Origin: Ancylostoma caninum
Taxonomy: Eukaryota > Nematoda > Chromadorea > Rhabditida > Ancylostomatidae
Direction of reading: 5' to 3'
DNA length: 64,000 bases
Assembly: GCA_037903475.1 (NCBI GenBank)
Contig: JBAJFG010000106.1
Location: 186,001-250,000 of the forward strand
The notes under the pieces are model-generated. The model saw only the letters and a list, made by a program, of their open reading frames with translations, was not told the origin of the DNA and ran no database searches. Within the stretch, counting starts at the first letter, position 1, and each line of letters opens with the position of its first letter. This document shows positions 1 through 11,031 of this stretch, piece by piece. The position numbers and the translations under genes are program-made.

Positions 1-138
1 TTGCCGCTGGGCGACGTCGCCGGGCGGCGCCGCGGCAAAAAAGTAAACAAGCTCTTGTCGCGGCGACGTCGCCGCGGCGCCGCCGCCGCGACGTCGCCGG
101 CCTATTCTTAACCATGGGCGACTGCCGCCGCGGCAAAT
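1..138. repeat. GC-rich foldback end of an unidentified repeat
   Basis: The first 138 bases are far more GC-rich than the flanking DNA and are built from repeated copies of the palindrome GGCGACGTCGCC. The segment opens with TTGCCGC and closes with GCCGCGGCAA, the inverse of the opening, so it may be a small foldback element or the end of a larger element cut by the window edge. No coding sequence is visible. The class is unknown. Confidence 0.4.
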
Positions 139-2035
139 GTATGAAAGCCACTTATGACATTCATTTTTTGCCACATCGCTTTCGTTACCGTGTTTTATCA
201 ATTTTCAAAGCAGGAGCAGTCGAACTTGCTTCCAGTCAATGACGATTTTCTCTGCCATAAGCGTGACGGAGTGCGGAGGGAAATTTGTTATAAGAAGACT
301 ACTGCCTAGCCTTAGCATACGTTTTGGATAGAAAGTTTCTGAACAACTGCGAAAAGATTGGTGAGAAGAGGAAAAGGGTGGTGGGAAACTTTTTGGACAA
401 CCTAATACTAACAACTGTTCTGATATTGAAATAGGTACCGTAACGCAGCCAATATTCTTCATGTACAATAAAACGGATTTTTTGCTAAAGTCCATGAGTT
501 GTTTTGATCCACGCACTCTAGCAGCAAAGGAAAGTGCAGCAATGACATCTGATTGAAAAAATAGCTATTTCTGTGCCTAATTTGTATCAACTCTTCATTT
601 ATGCTCGGAAGGTGATAATGAAGATATTAGACAAAAGTGAAGGAAGCCGAATAAATTGATGTTTAGGCTTAATAAAGCCACTAAAATTGAGTTACTGCCC
701 AGATAAGCTGCTGGTAGAAAGCTCCCATAGAGCTTCAACACAGATCCAAATTTCATCTGGAAAGCTCAGTCCAGAAGTTGGTTATGGCGAAAAAAATCTC
801 TTTCGAAATGGGGCTGATCACATCTTTTCAGTCGCAACTGTGTATACCATATAGGAGTGATATTCAGTTGTCCGCTAGGCGAGTCGTGATCAGAGTATGT
901 CGGCCGCTGCAAAAAGCGATAGATCAAACGGTTCGTTTTGAAGGGTTCTCCTTCAGTACAGCCAGAAGGATGCCGCACCGATCGGGTTGGAAGAGTTGTT
1001 CTATGGTATTCGGCATAAATTTGAAACTGATTCTACGCATAGACCTCTAAAGAGGTGTTTTGACGGATAGATCAGGAACAAAAGAGTGCCACCTACTAAG
1101 TAACCAACATCATCGCATAGAGTGAGTTATCACTAATAGCCCGGACCAACAATGAGCGAATATGGAGGCGACATTTTGGATTATTTAATGAAATTGTTTT
1201 TGAAGCCTTGCTATGGTTGCCTCCTACATATACATAGATATGTGGTGCTTAGTGTTTCTCAGACAACGGCATACATACTATTATATTATAAACCGGCCAC
1301 TCTTATCGTAATATATTGTCGTCAAGTTGTATCGATGCCTCTTTTCAGAAAGAACATGCAAATGGCGACCAAGTTCTATCGTTCAATTTTCCCTAAGGAA
1401 GCACGAGTGATTCCACTTCTCGATGATTAGATAAATTCATTTATATTATACATTTAACGCAATCAATAGATTCATTTCACTAAACCATATGAATGGCTGC
1501 CACCTCGTATCTTTTATAGATAAGAATTGAATATTCCACCTGATCAAGTGCAAATCTGAAGCAGTCACATATTTTGTTGTGGTCTAACACTGTCGTTTCA
1601 ATGGATTTTTTTCTGAACGTTGTAGGCATCCTTCAATTTTGAGGCTTCTGAAGACAAATAGAGTTATGGTGCTATCAATTAAAGAGACTTTGTAAACTTC
1701 ATTTTCGGATAGTGAAATGTGGGGTTGCCGCATGAGCGGATGTCCTAGTGGGTTCGCTTTGGCCAAACATGGGAGAATGGTTGACATCTGACCGTCGACG
1801 CTTCCGAAGCTTCTCTACCTCGACTCGAAGATGCTTTATTTTAATGGACTTATGCACCTCATTTTACTACACAACATAAAATTATCTATTTCGGCCACAC
1901 CAGAATGTGACGCGAGATAGAGCAATTAACACGAAGATAATAAGCAACTAACCGCGCCTAACACTAGGATAACAAGCAACCAACCAAGCAGGCAAAAGTA
2001 CAGTACACACTATACTCGCACATTTTTGGGAAAAT
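139..2035. other. Intergenic stretch, no supported gene
   Basis: AT-rich DNA with short open frames on both strands. I see no coherent splice-linked exons, no recognisable domain and no strong repeat. The longest frames are about 100 codons and overlap one another on both strands, as expected by chance. Confidence 0.5.
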
Positions 2036-2182
2036 TTCGAATAGTCGAATAATCGAATATATTCGAAAATTGACTTTTTCGAATATTCGAATTTCGAATA
2101 TATTCGAAAAACGGGAATTTCGAATATTCGAATTTTCGAATAATTATTCGAATAAATTATTCGAATAAATCATTCGAATCAA
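2036..2182. repeat. TTCGAA-rich tract, copy 1
   Basis: About 150 bases made almost entirely of overlapping TTCGAA, TCGAATATTCGA and TTATTCGAATAA words, so the tract is locally palindromic at many scales. It aligns with a second tract at 5510-5705 through the shared core GAC-TTTTTCGAATATTCGAA followed by TTCGAATATATTCGAAAAACG-type sequence with small differences, so the two are copies of one dispersed family and not independent simple repeats. Confidence 0.7.
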
Positions 2183-2478
2183 GGTCCTAGAATGAAATGT
2201 TAGATAGAATGAAGACTCTAGTAATCCGTAACACCTTTTGCTGCCACCTTCAAATTTATTGTCGCAAAAAACCGGCATGAGACCATCATGTAATCCAAAC
2301 AAATCAACTCAAGAACCAAAATTTTAAGTGACTTCAACTAATCCAAGCAAATGAATCCAGAAGACGAATCATAAATTAAATTATGAAAAAAATTGAGTAC
2401 CAAGAAAAGCAAAAGCAAAAGATTTAGTGTTGCTATAAGTCTTTGCGCTTTTTTTCAGCTGCGGTTTTCACCACTCAG

Positions 2479-2679
2479 AGTGAGCGTCGATGGCGGTGCG
2501 TTTTTCGCGCACTCGGAAAGCACGCACGCGGCCCAGTTTTCTTGATAGTTAACATCAGATGTGATTGAAAGACTACCACGAATACTCTGATTTGCCACTA
2601 TAGCGGCGACTCCAGCGCGGGCGACGCGGCTGCGCGACATGCCATATCCGCGAAAAACGCACTGCCATCGAAGCTCACT
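2479..2679. mobile_element. ~200-bp MITE with ~30-bp terminal inverted repeats
   Basis: The left end reads AGTGAGCGTCGATGGCGGTG followed by CGTTTTTCGCG. The right end, reverse complemented, reads AGTGAGCTTCGATGGCAGTG followed by CGTTTTTCGCG. That is about 30 bp with two or three mismatches. The interior contains CTTGATAGTTAACAT and a GATTTGCCACTATAG block, both found again in inverted orientation at 62680-62905. No coding capacity is seen, and the target-site duplication is not clear, so I do not assign a superfamily. Confidence 0.65.
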
Positions 2680-2709
2680 GTTTTTTTTCACCTTTTGGCT
2701 ATGAGACAT

Positions 2710-3600
2710 AACGATTCGAAGGCGCTAGTCTTGCTCTACAAGAATGTTACAACCGATTCTTCTTAAACAATTTGCTTGAGGTTCGGCACTACGAGGTTGA
2801 GCGTTAAGTGCATGAAAAACAGCTTCATCGACACTGCTTCTCCTAGCATTCAGTAAGAAAGTTCAAAAGACCACCAAAACTCCGCAATCTACTTATGCGA
2901 GTTGTGTTTGGAACAATCACTCATCGGCTGCCTCATAACAAAAAACATATTTTTTCTCCACATTTGTCTCGGAGATGCCATCACGATCAGCCAAATTTCT
3001 TCCATGAAGGCGTGGGGATAAATTAAGAGGGACTGCATGGTCTAGACGGGCACCGCACTCCTCAGAGGTACTATTCAAATGGAGTATTTCAGCCGCCCAC
3101 TCAAAAAATCCATTCGGATCGGCTCAAAAATCCTACCCGTTGGTAACCTCTGGTGCCACTCGGCCAACATCATCAAGGCTGCATTCCGAGAACTTGCCTC
3201 ATAGTGTTCTTTCACGTTTAAATTCCAGCGAACCTACGCGTTGGCGCAGCATCGCATGCTTTCTTTTCCCATTAAATTTAGAGAGAAAATTATGCCTTTT
3301 TTTCAACTTGACATTTTCCTTCCTAAGCGTGAAAACTTGGCAAGTTAACATTTTCCGAACACCTCATGATGACAGAATTGCAAAAAAAGAAAAGCGCTTT
3401 CGTAAGATTGTAAGCACTTTGTGAAAGAGTGGTAATGGTACGGGAAAAAACTGCCACCGGAAGAAAGCGCAAGGACTTATGTCAACATCGAATAATCCTC
3501 TCCAAACTCTTCGTTGAGAGCATAATGGACGACTAAAAGGTGTTGCAAGTTGTTTGCTCGAAAGGAAATCGCCGTTAGACTACTCTGTACACTAGGACGC
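2710..3600. other. Intergenic stretch, no supported gene
   Basis: No exon series or recognisable domain. It contains one short GCTAGTCTTGCTCTAC-type word near 2728 that recurs at the end of the inverted repeat copies at 3911 and 5160, which suggests an older fragment of that repeat family. Confidence 0.4.
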
Positions 3601-3618
3601 CTTCTTCCGATACAAAAC

Positions 3619-3950
3619 TACGGTTCGCTCCGTAGCCAGTAGCAAATGGGTGCCCCCGGGCGACCCGGGGTCGCCCCTTTGCGTCCCATTATTGAACGCT
3701 GAATTAACGAGGCCAAGAGTGAATAAATGGAGAAAACCACTACCGGATTTCTATGAACCGACCTTGTGGAAAGTGTGTGCAGAAATACTAGTGCTCTACG
3801 ATGCTTTTGAAAAAATGACGATTGAGCACACCTTCATTTTTTCAAATTTTCACGGCACTACTTCAGAAGAATTTTATGCTTTTCTGCGATCACTACCATG
3901 CAGTTACTAAGAGCTAGTCTTGCTCTACTGAAACCCTCAAAAGGGAGAGA
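3619..3950 (+). repeat. Dispersed repeat with conserved reading frame, copy A
   Basis: This block matches 5140-5465 in inverted orientation over about 330 bp at roughly 80 percent identity. In both copies one frame stays open and aligns for about 70 codons without a gap. It begins with SSKWVPPGDPGSPLCVPLLN (identical in both), followed by PDFYEPT, DAFEK, TIEH and SNF as shared islands. Here the frame runs from before 3650 to a stop at 3908-3910. I do not recognise the peptide family. It could be an exon remnant of a mobile element, or non-coding DNA that has escaped stops by chance. Confidence 0.5.
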
Positions 3951-5139
3951 ACCTGAAAATTGTAACCTTACATTCTCAGGTTGTGAATTACGCATCGAGC
4001 GTACAAAGCGCTAGACGAAAAGTTCAAAAGCCAATTTCTCCTCTTCCTCCAGTGTTCTGAGAAACAAAATTGATGATTTCGACATACCCCGCAAGAGAAT
4101 GTATCGAAACACTGGTTTACCACAGAATCTCCAAGATTTCCAGAATTCGAAAAAACAAAATCGAAAATTCGGTCGCTCGGCTCCGAGAATCCTAAGTTGG
4201 TGACAGCTGTTTGTCGCCTAAAAGGAAATAGGAGCCTCAACGGTATTCCTCAGCATTACTCGAAAGCTTGCTCAGACTAGTGCACGTTTCCAAACCAGTA
4301 GACGTCAGTGAATTTAGACTTCGTGAAAATGAAGGGTGCATTCCAAATTGAAGTTGTTAATTGAAGTCTGCAATGGAATAAGAAATGGAGAAGATGATTG
4401 GAATGTTGCGGCCTGCATATAACTATAATCAAGTTCTTTTGACTAGTTGGTAGAGCAATCACGTTATGACAACAGCTGTGACCTCTCTAATCCTGTAGGT
4501 AACAGGGAAAACCAGGAAAATGCCTGAAGGGTTGGCGCGACTTTTGCAGTCCCCTTCTCATCGCTGTACTGACCTCGCGACCCTTCGATAATACGCCTCG
4601 GGCGGTATAACTTTGGTTATACCACATGATAACGCAGGCTAGCCAACACCAATATCTGCTGTCATGCTTTTAACCCTTCACAGATGCAAATTCATTTCGA
4701 TTTCTGAATTTGGGCTAATTTGATGGCTATTTCAATCAAATAATGCTATGCTCTAAGTTGAATTTATTGTCCGCATATATGTTCCAGCTTTCCGTTTGAT
4801 ATGAAATAAAATGTGCGGCATCATACTGTATAGTTTGACCAAACTCTCGAGATTTCCTACTCAGGCTCCCACCTCGCTGTAGGAGACACCCAGCTGTCAC
4901 CAGCTTCGCATTTTCGATGCGAAGCCACAATATTCTCGACAATCTTAGAAATTTTGTAGACTATGGGGAAGCTGTACTTCGAGACATTCCAACCCGATTA
5001 TTTCGCACTCATCATTTTTGTTTCTAAGAAGATTGAGAGAAGGGAAGAAGTTGACTTTTAACTTTTCGTTTAAGGCTAAATGACCTCGATTCGGAGTTCA
5101 CAAACTGAAAACCATAAGTCACAGTTTTCCGATTCCTTG
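3951..5139. other. DNA between the inverted repeat copies A and B
   Basis: About 1.2 kb lying between two inverted copies of the same repeat. No supported exon, no recognised domain and no tandem structure. If copies A and B are the ends of one large foldback element, this would be its interior. Confidence 0.35.
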
Positions 5140-5465
5140 ATTTTTGAGGATTTTTGTAGAGCACTACTAGCTCTAACCAACTGTGGTGTAGTAGTTTCGA
5201 CAAACCATAAAATTCCTATGAAGTAGCACAGCGAAAATTGGAAGAAATGAAAATGTGCTCAATCGTTAATTTTTCAAAAGCATCGCAGAGCAGTGGTTTT
5301 GTTGCAGGCACCTTCCACGCGGTCGGTTCATAGAAATCCGGTTGTGGTTTTATCCATTTACTTACTTTTGGCCTGTTTAATTCAGTGTTTAATAGAGGGA
5401 CGCAAAGGGGCGACCCCGGGTCGCCCGGGGGCACCCATTTGCTACTGGCTGCGGAGCGAACCGTA
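5140..5465 (-). repeat. Dispersed repeat with conserved reading frame, copy B
   Basis: Inverted partner of the 3619-3950 repeat. On the minus strand the frame reads through SSKWVPPGDPGSPLCVPLLN and then PDFYEPT, CDAFEK and TIEH with no stop until the tail of the repeat. Differences from copy A include many amino-acid changes but no frameshift in the aligned part. The outer edge lies close to the second TTCGAA tract at 5510. Confidence 0.5.
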
Positions 5466-5509
5466 AGCCAGCACAAGGCAAACGTCTCCGATCCATTTTG
5501 TGTGACTAG

Positions 5510-5705
5510 AATATCGAATAGTCGAGTGACGCTTTCGGATAATGGGGGTTTCGAATATTCGAACAATCGAATATATTCGCAAGTTGACTTTTTCGAATAT
5601 TCGAATTTCGAGTATATTCGAAAAACGAAAATTTTGAATATTCGAATTTTCGAATGATTCGATTCGAATAATTTATTCGAATAACCGAATAATTATTCGA
5701 TTCGG
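5510..5705. repeat. TTCGAA-rich tract, copy 2
   Basis: Same family as 2036-2182: dense TTCGAA, CGAATATTCG and ATTATTCGAAT words. About 130 bases align with copy 1 in the same orientation. It sits directly outside repeat copy B. Confidence 0.7.
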
Positions 5706-7001
5706 TTGCAAGTATATGTAGTAGGCACACAACTCGTCCATGAAGACGCTCCTGCCACACCTGAGAACTGGTATTTCATTCGCCCCAGACTGCATCCCCT
5801 AGGCTTAGTCGCCGCTTCATCTTTGAGTTTGTCGTCGCATTTATTGGGAATATCGGCCTCCAATAGTGGAACTTTATCGCACCGTTTACTAGGCTTCATC
5901 CCTTCCGACGCTTCTGATGTTTCTTTTTGGTGTCTCATCCGCGAACGATTATCTGAAAACGATCATCACTGCTTTTCATGATAACAAAGATTCATAGCAT
6001 CAACGACATGATAAAAGCGGACCAATGTGAAATAACAATTTCTGGGTGAAAAAACTGTGGTTGCAGACATGAGAGAAACGCCAACACTTCAGCTACAATC
6101 TTTCTAATTCTTCATCGATTACTCTTTCGTGAACAACGCCGAGCACCAACGTATAAAAACCAATCAAAACCCGAAGGGAAGTCCACAGTGGTTCAGATAC
6201 TGATTGAGAGTCACTGGGAGGTGAAAAACATGTAAGTCGTTGGTAATGCTGGACGAACTGCTCATCGACGACATTATCTCGCATATGTGGGACATGGTGT
6301 CTGCTGAAGGGTGCAGGCGTCCCTACATACTGAGCCAGTTTTATCAGAATTATCTTGTGTCGAAAATTTGAATGCTGTGACTACAGCGCAACTGCTTTCG
6401 TAACGGTTAACGACAAGTAAATGGATTTCTTCCGTAGAACAAACTACAAACTACTAAAGAAGATAATGTTTATTATATCAGTAAATTATGGGTGATACTT
6501 TGCATGTACTGTAATAATAATTCATCTGGAAATAACAGCACGTGCATCTGCATGTTCTGAAAGAAAGAAGAGACAAACACAGGAAGTACTATCTGTGTCA
6601 ATTCTTCGCCAGAACAGAGCTCGGATGTTTACAAAAAAAAATTAGACTTCTAGAGCCAAGTCATCGTTGGCCGAACTGATTGATAGTCTCGTCGAGTTCA
6701 AGGCACAACTGCGGCCGTACACCGGGGCAATGATCCGTTGCTATCGTCGTTCACAATAATAATGCTTTGGCTACAAAAGACACCATTACTTCCAGACAAA
6801 AGCAGCATGACTGCTACGACACAGGCGATGAACACCACCGCAATGCGCTGGTAAATGGGATCCAATCTACGGCCATGCCTAGAGCCCTTGCTATTTGCGA
6901 GGTGAAATCAGTTCTTGAATACATCACGTAAAATAGAGCCATCAAGCCTTGTCAAAGTAGTGAAAGAGTGGCCCATTGATATTCATCATAAGTGAATAAC
7001 T
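5706..7001. other. Intergenic stretch before the Harbinger element
   Basis: No supported gene. The only frames are short ones on both strands. The part near 6650-6770 is somewhat GC-rich and could be a remnant exon, but I cannot link it to splice sites or to a family. Confidence 0.35.
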
Positions 7002-7020
7002 GAGGCCGAATTCCGGCGTG
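7002..7020 (+). repeat. Left terminal inverted repeat of the Harbinger element
   Basis: GAGGCCGAATTCCGGCGTG, matched exactly by the reverse complement at 11013-11031. It is followed by GGCCG-rich subterminal sequence that may serve as transposase binding sites (inference from the superfamily). Confidence 0.9.
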
Positions 7021-7295
7021 GCCGCGGCCAGCCACCTTTGGCCGGCCAGATTTGGCCGCCGACACGCCCTTTGGCCCCGTAAATCTGGCCGACGATTCCG
7101 GCGCCACTTCGTTTCCACGGCCGCGCTCCGCGACCGCACGCGTGCTTTTGGCACCAATCAATACTGTTCCACGCTTGCATCGAGCATGTTTTCTTCGTTC
7201 GCTTTCTCATCTTTTCGCGTTTTCTGGACGTCGCGCATTCGTTCGTGGTTTCTTTGCTTGCCTTTGTTTATTTGAACGGATGTATCTATTTCAGG

Positions 7296-9107
7296 ATGCC
7301 CGATCCCACTGGTGAGGGACGTCGCGGGCGCTACAAATCGGCCAACTTCTCGGATGAAGAAAATAGACGACTCGTGCGCTGGCTTGTGGACAATTTTGAG
7401 GAGTACCAAGGCTTATCTGGCGGAGGTAGGCTATTTCTTTATTTCGATTCGCTGCTTTATTCATCTGATGTTGTTTTTTGCTTGATTTCCCACTGTTTTT
7501 TCAATGTGGTAGGATTTTCAACGAAATTGGTGGCGATTACTTGTCATCGCGTCGGTTTTCTAGACAGAACTTCGACCAGACTTTGCTAAGGTGATTTTAT
7601 AATGCTGTGGTATCAGCCTTGTACCATAGCCCCGTGTTTGTTGGGGTGCAATGGAATTAAAATAGGATAATGAAAGTATGGCATGATATTGTCGTTAATT
7701 GTAAAGGGGCTATGGTACAAATCGGATACGATATTTGTGCTGATAGATTCTAATGGATCAGTGAGGAAATCGTTGAGGTGTTTAGATTAGAAGAAGTGGA
7801 ATTTTGCCTTGTGAGCACCGTTTCTTTTCCGAGGGTCATTTCGTTTGCATTTTCTCTTTGTTTCTTGTAGCTATCTTATCCTAGTTGTTCAAAAGCGGGG
7901 GTGCTGTGCAAAGCGAGTGCCATAACAGTAATCGGGGATTAAATAACTTCTTTAGAAAAGTCTAGGCAAAAAGTTTCCATGAAGACCGATTCAGTGAGTG
8001 AATTTATGTCGCTACTATATTCAATGTTCTGGTGCCGCATGCATCATTGAGATTACCCAGGTAATGTTGCTGCCGATGTTAACGGAAAGCAAATTTGTGT
8101 GATGTTTACCGTTTACCTTAGGTAAACTCAGTGAAGCATACAGGTCCTGTTACTGTACTTGATTAGTTTCAAAAGCTCATTCTTCGAATGTTCTTTCATC
8201 TGTAGTTCGCACACATGCACGCATATACTTGGGGAATTTATGAGTATAGTTCAGTTGTTTAAATAATTCCACATTAAATGGTTCATGCTGAGTTTCGTAC
8301 ACTGTTCTCAGGGTCCCGCACCGAAAGAGGAAGCGTTAAAGAGAATTTCCACTGCGTGTGGGCTGAAAGAATTTCCGCCTTGGGACATTCAAGAAGGACC
8401 CCGATGCAGATAGCTGAGAAGATAAGGAAGAACCTCACAAAGTGTAGGAACTACATCACTGCACTGGTAAGTGAACACCTAATTTTCTTGTAAATGATAA
8501 TCTGATGAGTTTAATAATGTGCTTCTTTGCAGAGACGCAACCAAACTGCCACAGGTGGAGGACCGCCGTCGCCACTGCCGCATCTGCCTGCTTATCTGGA
8601 CCCGCTTGTTGCTAGATTGCGCAGAGAGGAATCCATCGTTGGATATGAAGGTGGACGAGAGTACCGTAAGTCAATAATTAGCTATTTTTCACATGTAGAT
8701 TGTAGTTCAACTGAATGTTTTCCTATGCACTTTATTCTTCTCGGATCCACCTCTTTTTAGATGGCGGCAGTGGAGAGTTGCCCGTGAATAGGGCGGAGGA
8801 GCCCGTTATCTTGGAGGAGGCTGAGCCCCATGAAGTCGATGAAATAGCAGCTGAGCAACTTGGAGATGCAGTCGATGAGGTAAGGCAAATCAGTATGACC
8901 TAACACATGACCTGATTTGTGACTTGGTTATTTCAGAATGAAAATATTCCCCGAGGCGAGCCCAGCGGCACACGTAGGATGACCCTGCCCACGCTGCGGA
9001 AAAAATATCTTTTGAAGGAGCTGCAAGTTGCCGAGGTCCAACTGGAGAAGGAGAAGAAGCTTTTGGAACTTGCAACTATCATGCTGGAGAAGCAAAAGAA
9101 CAGATAG
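7296..9107 (+). pseudogene. Harbinger accessory gene, Myb/SANT-like DNA-binding protein, frame disrupted
   Basis: Exons I support: 7296-7425, 7513-7590, 8312-8466, 8533-8665, 8761-8879 and 8937-9107, all with GT..AG borders; AATAAA lies at 9285. Exon 1 starts MPDPTGEGRRGRY and continues with FSDEENRRLVRWLVDNFEEY, the first helix of a Myb/SANT or Rap1-Myb-like fold. The C-terminal exons give a Pro-rich stretch, an acidic stretch and a charged coiled coil (ELQVAEVQLEKEKKLLELAT) ending KNR. Exons 3 to 6 join in phase. Exon 2 is protein-like (IFNEIGGDYLSSRRFSRQNF) only in a frame that does not follow from exon 1; the in-phase frame stops at 7587. Exon 3 shows a second apparent shift (PKEEALKRISTACGL in another frame). 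In this superfamily the partner binds DNA and helps bring the transposase to the nucleus. Either frameshifts have broken it or my exon 1-3 borders are wrong. Confidence 0.6.
7619..7720. mobile_element. 102-bp foldback MITE nested in a Harbinger intron
   Basis: The ends are perfect 15-bp inverted repeats, TTGTACCATAGCCCC and GGGGCTATGGTACAA. It lies inside the intron between exons 2 and 3 of the Harbinger accessory gene, so it inserted after, or was carried with, the larger element. No coding capacity. Confidence 0.65.
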
Positions 9108-9284
9108 GAACCAAATGTTTCGGTCTCGAAGTCTCTGAATGTGTGCTGAAGTTTTTTTTTTGTTTTTTGAACCGATGTGCAGTTCTCTTGTTCTGTTATC
9201 CTACATGTTGAAGATTCTTTCTATTCTCTTACGGTTACTTATAACGAAGATTCTTTTCTTACGGTTATTTGTTCAATGTTTGAT

Positions 9285-9290
9285 AATAAA
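9285..9290 (+). promoter_or_regulatory. Polyadenylation signal of the Harbinger accessory gene
   Basis: AATAAA about 180 bases after the TAG stop at 9105-9107 and about 50 bases before the end of the convergent transposase gene. Confidence 0.5.
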
Positions 9291-9340
9291 GCAATTGAGA
9301 AACCTCTTTATGTCAAGTGAAAACTATCAACATTGCACAG

Positions 9341-10619
9341 TTAACGAGAAAAATAGTTCGCAATGATGTGATTTCGAAATGAGATCGCTGAACTGTGTTG
9401 TTCGGCGGCTTCAGCTTCTGAATCCTCCTCTTCCTCTGGCTGCTCCCTCTGATTTGGTACTTCCTGATCAAAAATGGGATCGTGATGGATGTTCGCAACG
9501 TTCCTCATTGCCACAGCAAAAAGGATAAGTTTTGAGCTTTTCGGGACGTCATACCTGAACAATTCACAATATTTTCAAAACTTCTAACATTCTTCTTTTC
9601 TTTTACTTACCTTAACGCGCTGTATAAGCACTGAAATTGACTTTTAAGTGCACCGATTGCATCTTCTATGATTACACGACCGCGGCATAAGGCGTTGGTG
9701 TACCGACGTTCTACAAAGTAGCTATCAAGGAAGAAATAACCATAGATTTGACCTTTAGTTCATTCAAATATGTAATACCTGGTTCCGTTCTTGCGGAAAG
9801 AATAGGCTTGAGCAAAAAAGTTTCAGCCTGGTATGCTGAGTCGCCCAACAAGACTCCTCTTCGTCAGCCCGACAAAAATTCTCTATAAAATGCGCTCTCC
9901 CGAAACACCTAAACAGCCGCATTGAATCTAACTTAGAGAAAACAACGGCCACATGAGAAATGACTTACACGAGAGTCATGAGATCTCCCAGGGTATCTAG
10001 CCGACACCCATATGAACTTCTTGAAAAAGTCGCAAGCCAACCCGACGTTGATCGAATGCCATCCTTTGCGGTTCACGTATGCGTATTCCGTTTCCAAAGG
10101 AGCTCTAATCTCTACATGACTGCCATCTACACATCCGATGACTCCGGGGATCCCCGTGAGCTGGTAAAATCTTAAAAAAAGAACTCAGCAATGACACGAA
10201 AAAATCTTTTGGATTTACCTGAGTTTTATCTGCTCCTCATCTTCCCTGTTTGGCCAAGTGATGAACTTGTCCCTACTCGCCATGGCCGCATCGAGCACCG
10301 CGGTCAAAATTCGGGAGGCAGTCGGCTGTGAAACGTTGAGGACATCTCCCTCAACACGCTGACGCGTGTCCGACGACATGATCTGCAGAGAAAGTGCGAG
10401 GGCAAGCGCTGTGCTGCATGTTTTTCCTCTTCCATCTTCGAACGTCAAACTGCCATGAATGATAGCGCAAACATGATTAAAAGAAGTCCTAGTTAATCTG
10501 AATCGGACTCGGAAAGCTTCATCGTCCAATACATCCAGTAGAGACGAACGGTCGCGGACAATTCTTCCCACGTAAACGCGAAAAATACTCTCGCGGATCC
10601 AGTCGTCCACTTCATCCAT
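9341..10619 (-). pseudogene. PIF/Harbinger DDE transposase with one in-frame TGA
   Basis: Five minus-strand exons join in phase: 10219-10619, 9969-10170, 9779-9908, 9611-9710 and 9341-9554, total 1047 nt or 348 codons plus stop. The start MDEVDDW was chosen because it follows a TTTCAG acceptor. Family marks in order: a helix-turn-helix-like segment with VSQPTASRI and FITWP; GIPGVIGCVDGSHVEIRAP with the first catalytic Asp; NRKGWHSINV; PGRSHDSRVF; LLGDSAY with the second Asp; RRYTNALCRGRVIIEDAIG with the catalytic Glu; and an acidic C-terminus. The known role of the family is cut-and-paste transposition through a DDE nuclease. The frame is broken only at 9864-9866 (TGA, between FLSG and RRGVLLGD). 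As read, the enzyme would lack two of its three catalytic acids. Readthrough or a sequencing error could also explain the stop. Confidence 0.88.
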
Positions 10620-11012
10620 GTTTGGAATGCTGAAAGCGAAAAGAAAATCTTTACCCAATTCAAAAACAACTGATTTCCACAACGAAAACATTAGCGAATT
10701 CGAAAAATTGCAAATGAAGAGGATTGCTACTTATACCACACGTTGAATTTTCATCAGGACCCCAAATTTTCAAAGGGAACTTAGTTATGTGACTTTTCGT
10801 TTAGATGACACCCGTGAAACTCCCATGTATGATAGAAAGAATGAAAAATAGAACGAAGTTCTTGTGTTGGCCACATTTGGCCGCCTTCCGAAACGCGGCC
10901 AAATGTGGCCGCTTTCCGTGGCCGTTAACGGCTGGCTACATGGCGCCGGAATTACGTTCTCCAAAACGCGCCTTGGCCCCGCCCCCTTCTGACCATTTGG
11001 CCATGGACATGT

Positions 11013-11031
11013 CACGCCGGAATTCGGCCTC
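11013..11031 (-). repeat. Right terminal inverted repeat of the Harbinger element
   Basis: CACGCCGGAATTCGGCCTC, the exact reverse complement of 7002-7020. The adjoining 10870-11010 is rich in TTTGGCC and CGGCC words, like the left subterminal region in inverted order. Confidence 0.9.

Larger units (their letters stand above)
7002..11031. mobile_element. Complete PIF/Harbinger DNA transposon, ~4.03 kb
   Basis: The element is bounded by perfect 19-bp terminal inverted repeats: GAGGCCGAATTCCGGCGTG at 7002-7020 and its reverse complement at 11013-11031. Inside the ends are further imperfectly inverted GC-rich subterminal blocks rich in TTTGGCCG, and the word ATTCCGGCGCCA is found inverted at both ends. 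It carries the two genes typical of the superfamily, a Myb/SANT-like protein on + and a DDE transposase on -, arranged tail to tail. A clean 3-bp target duplication is not obvious: the flanks are ACT and TGA, with a possible CTGA in common. Perfect repeats suggest fairly recent insertion. Confidence 0.93.
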
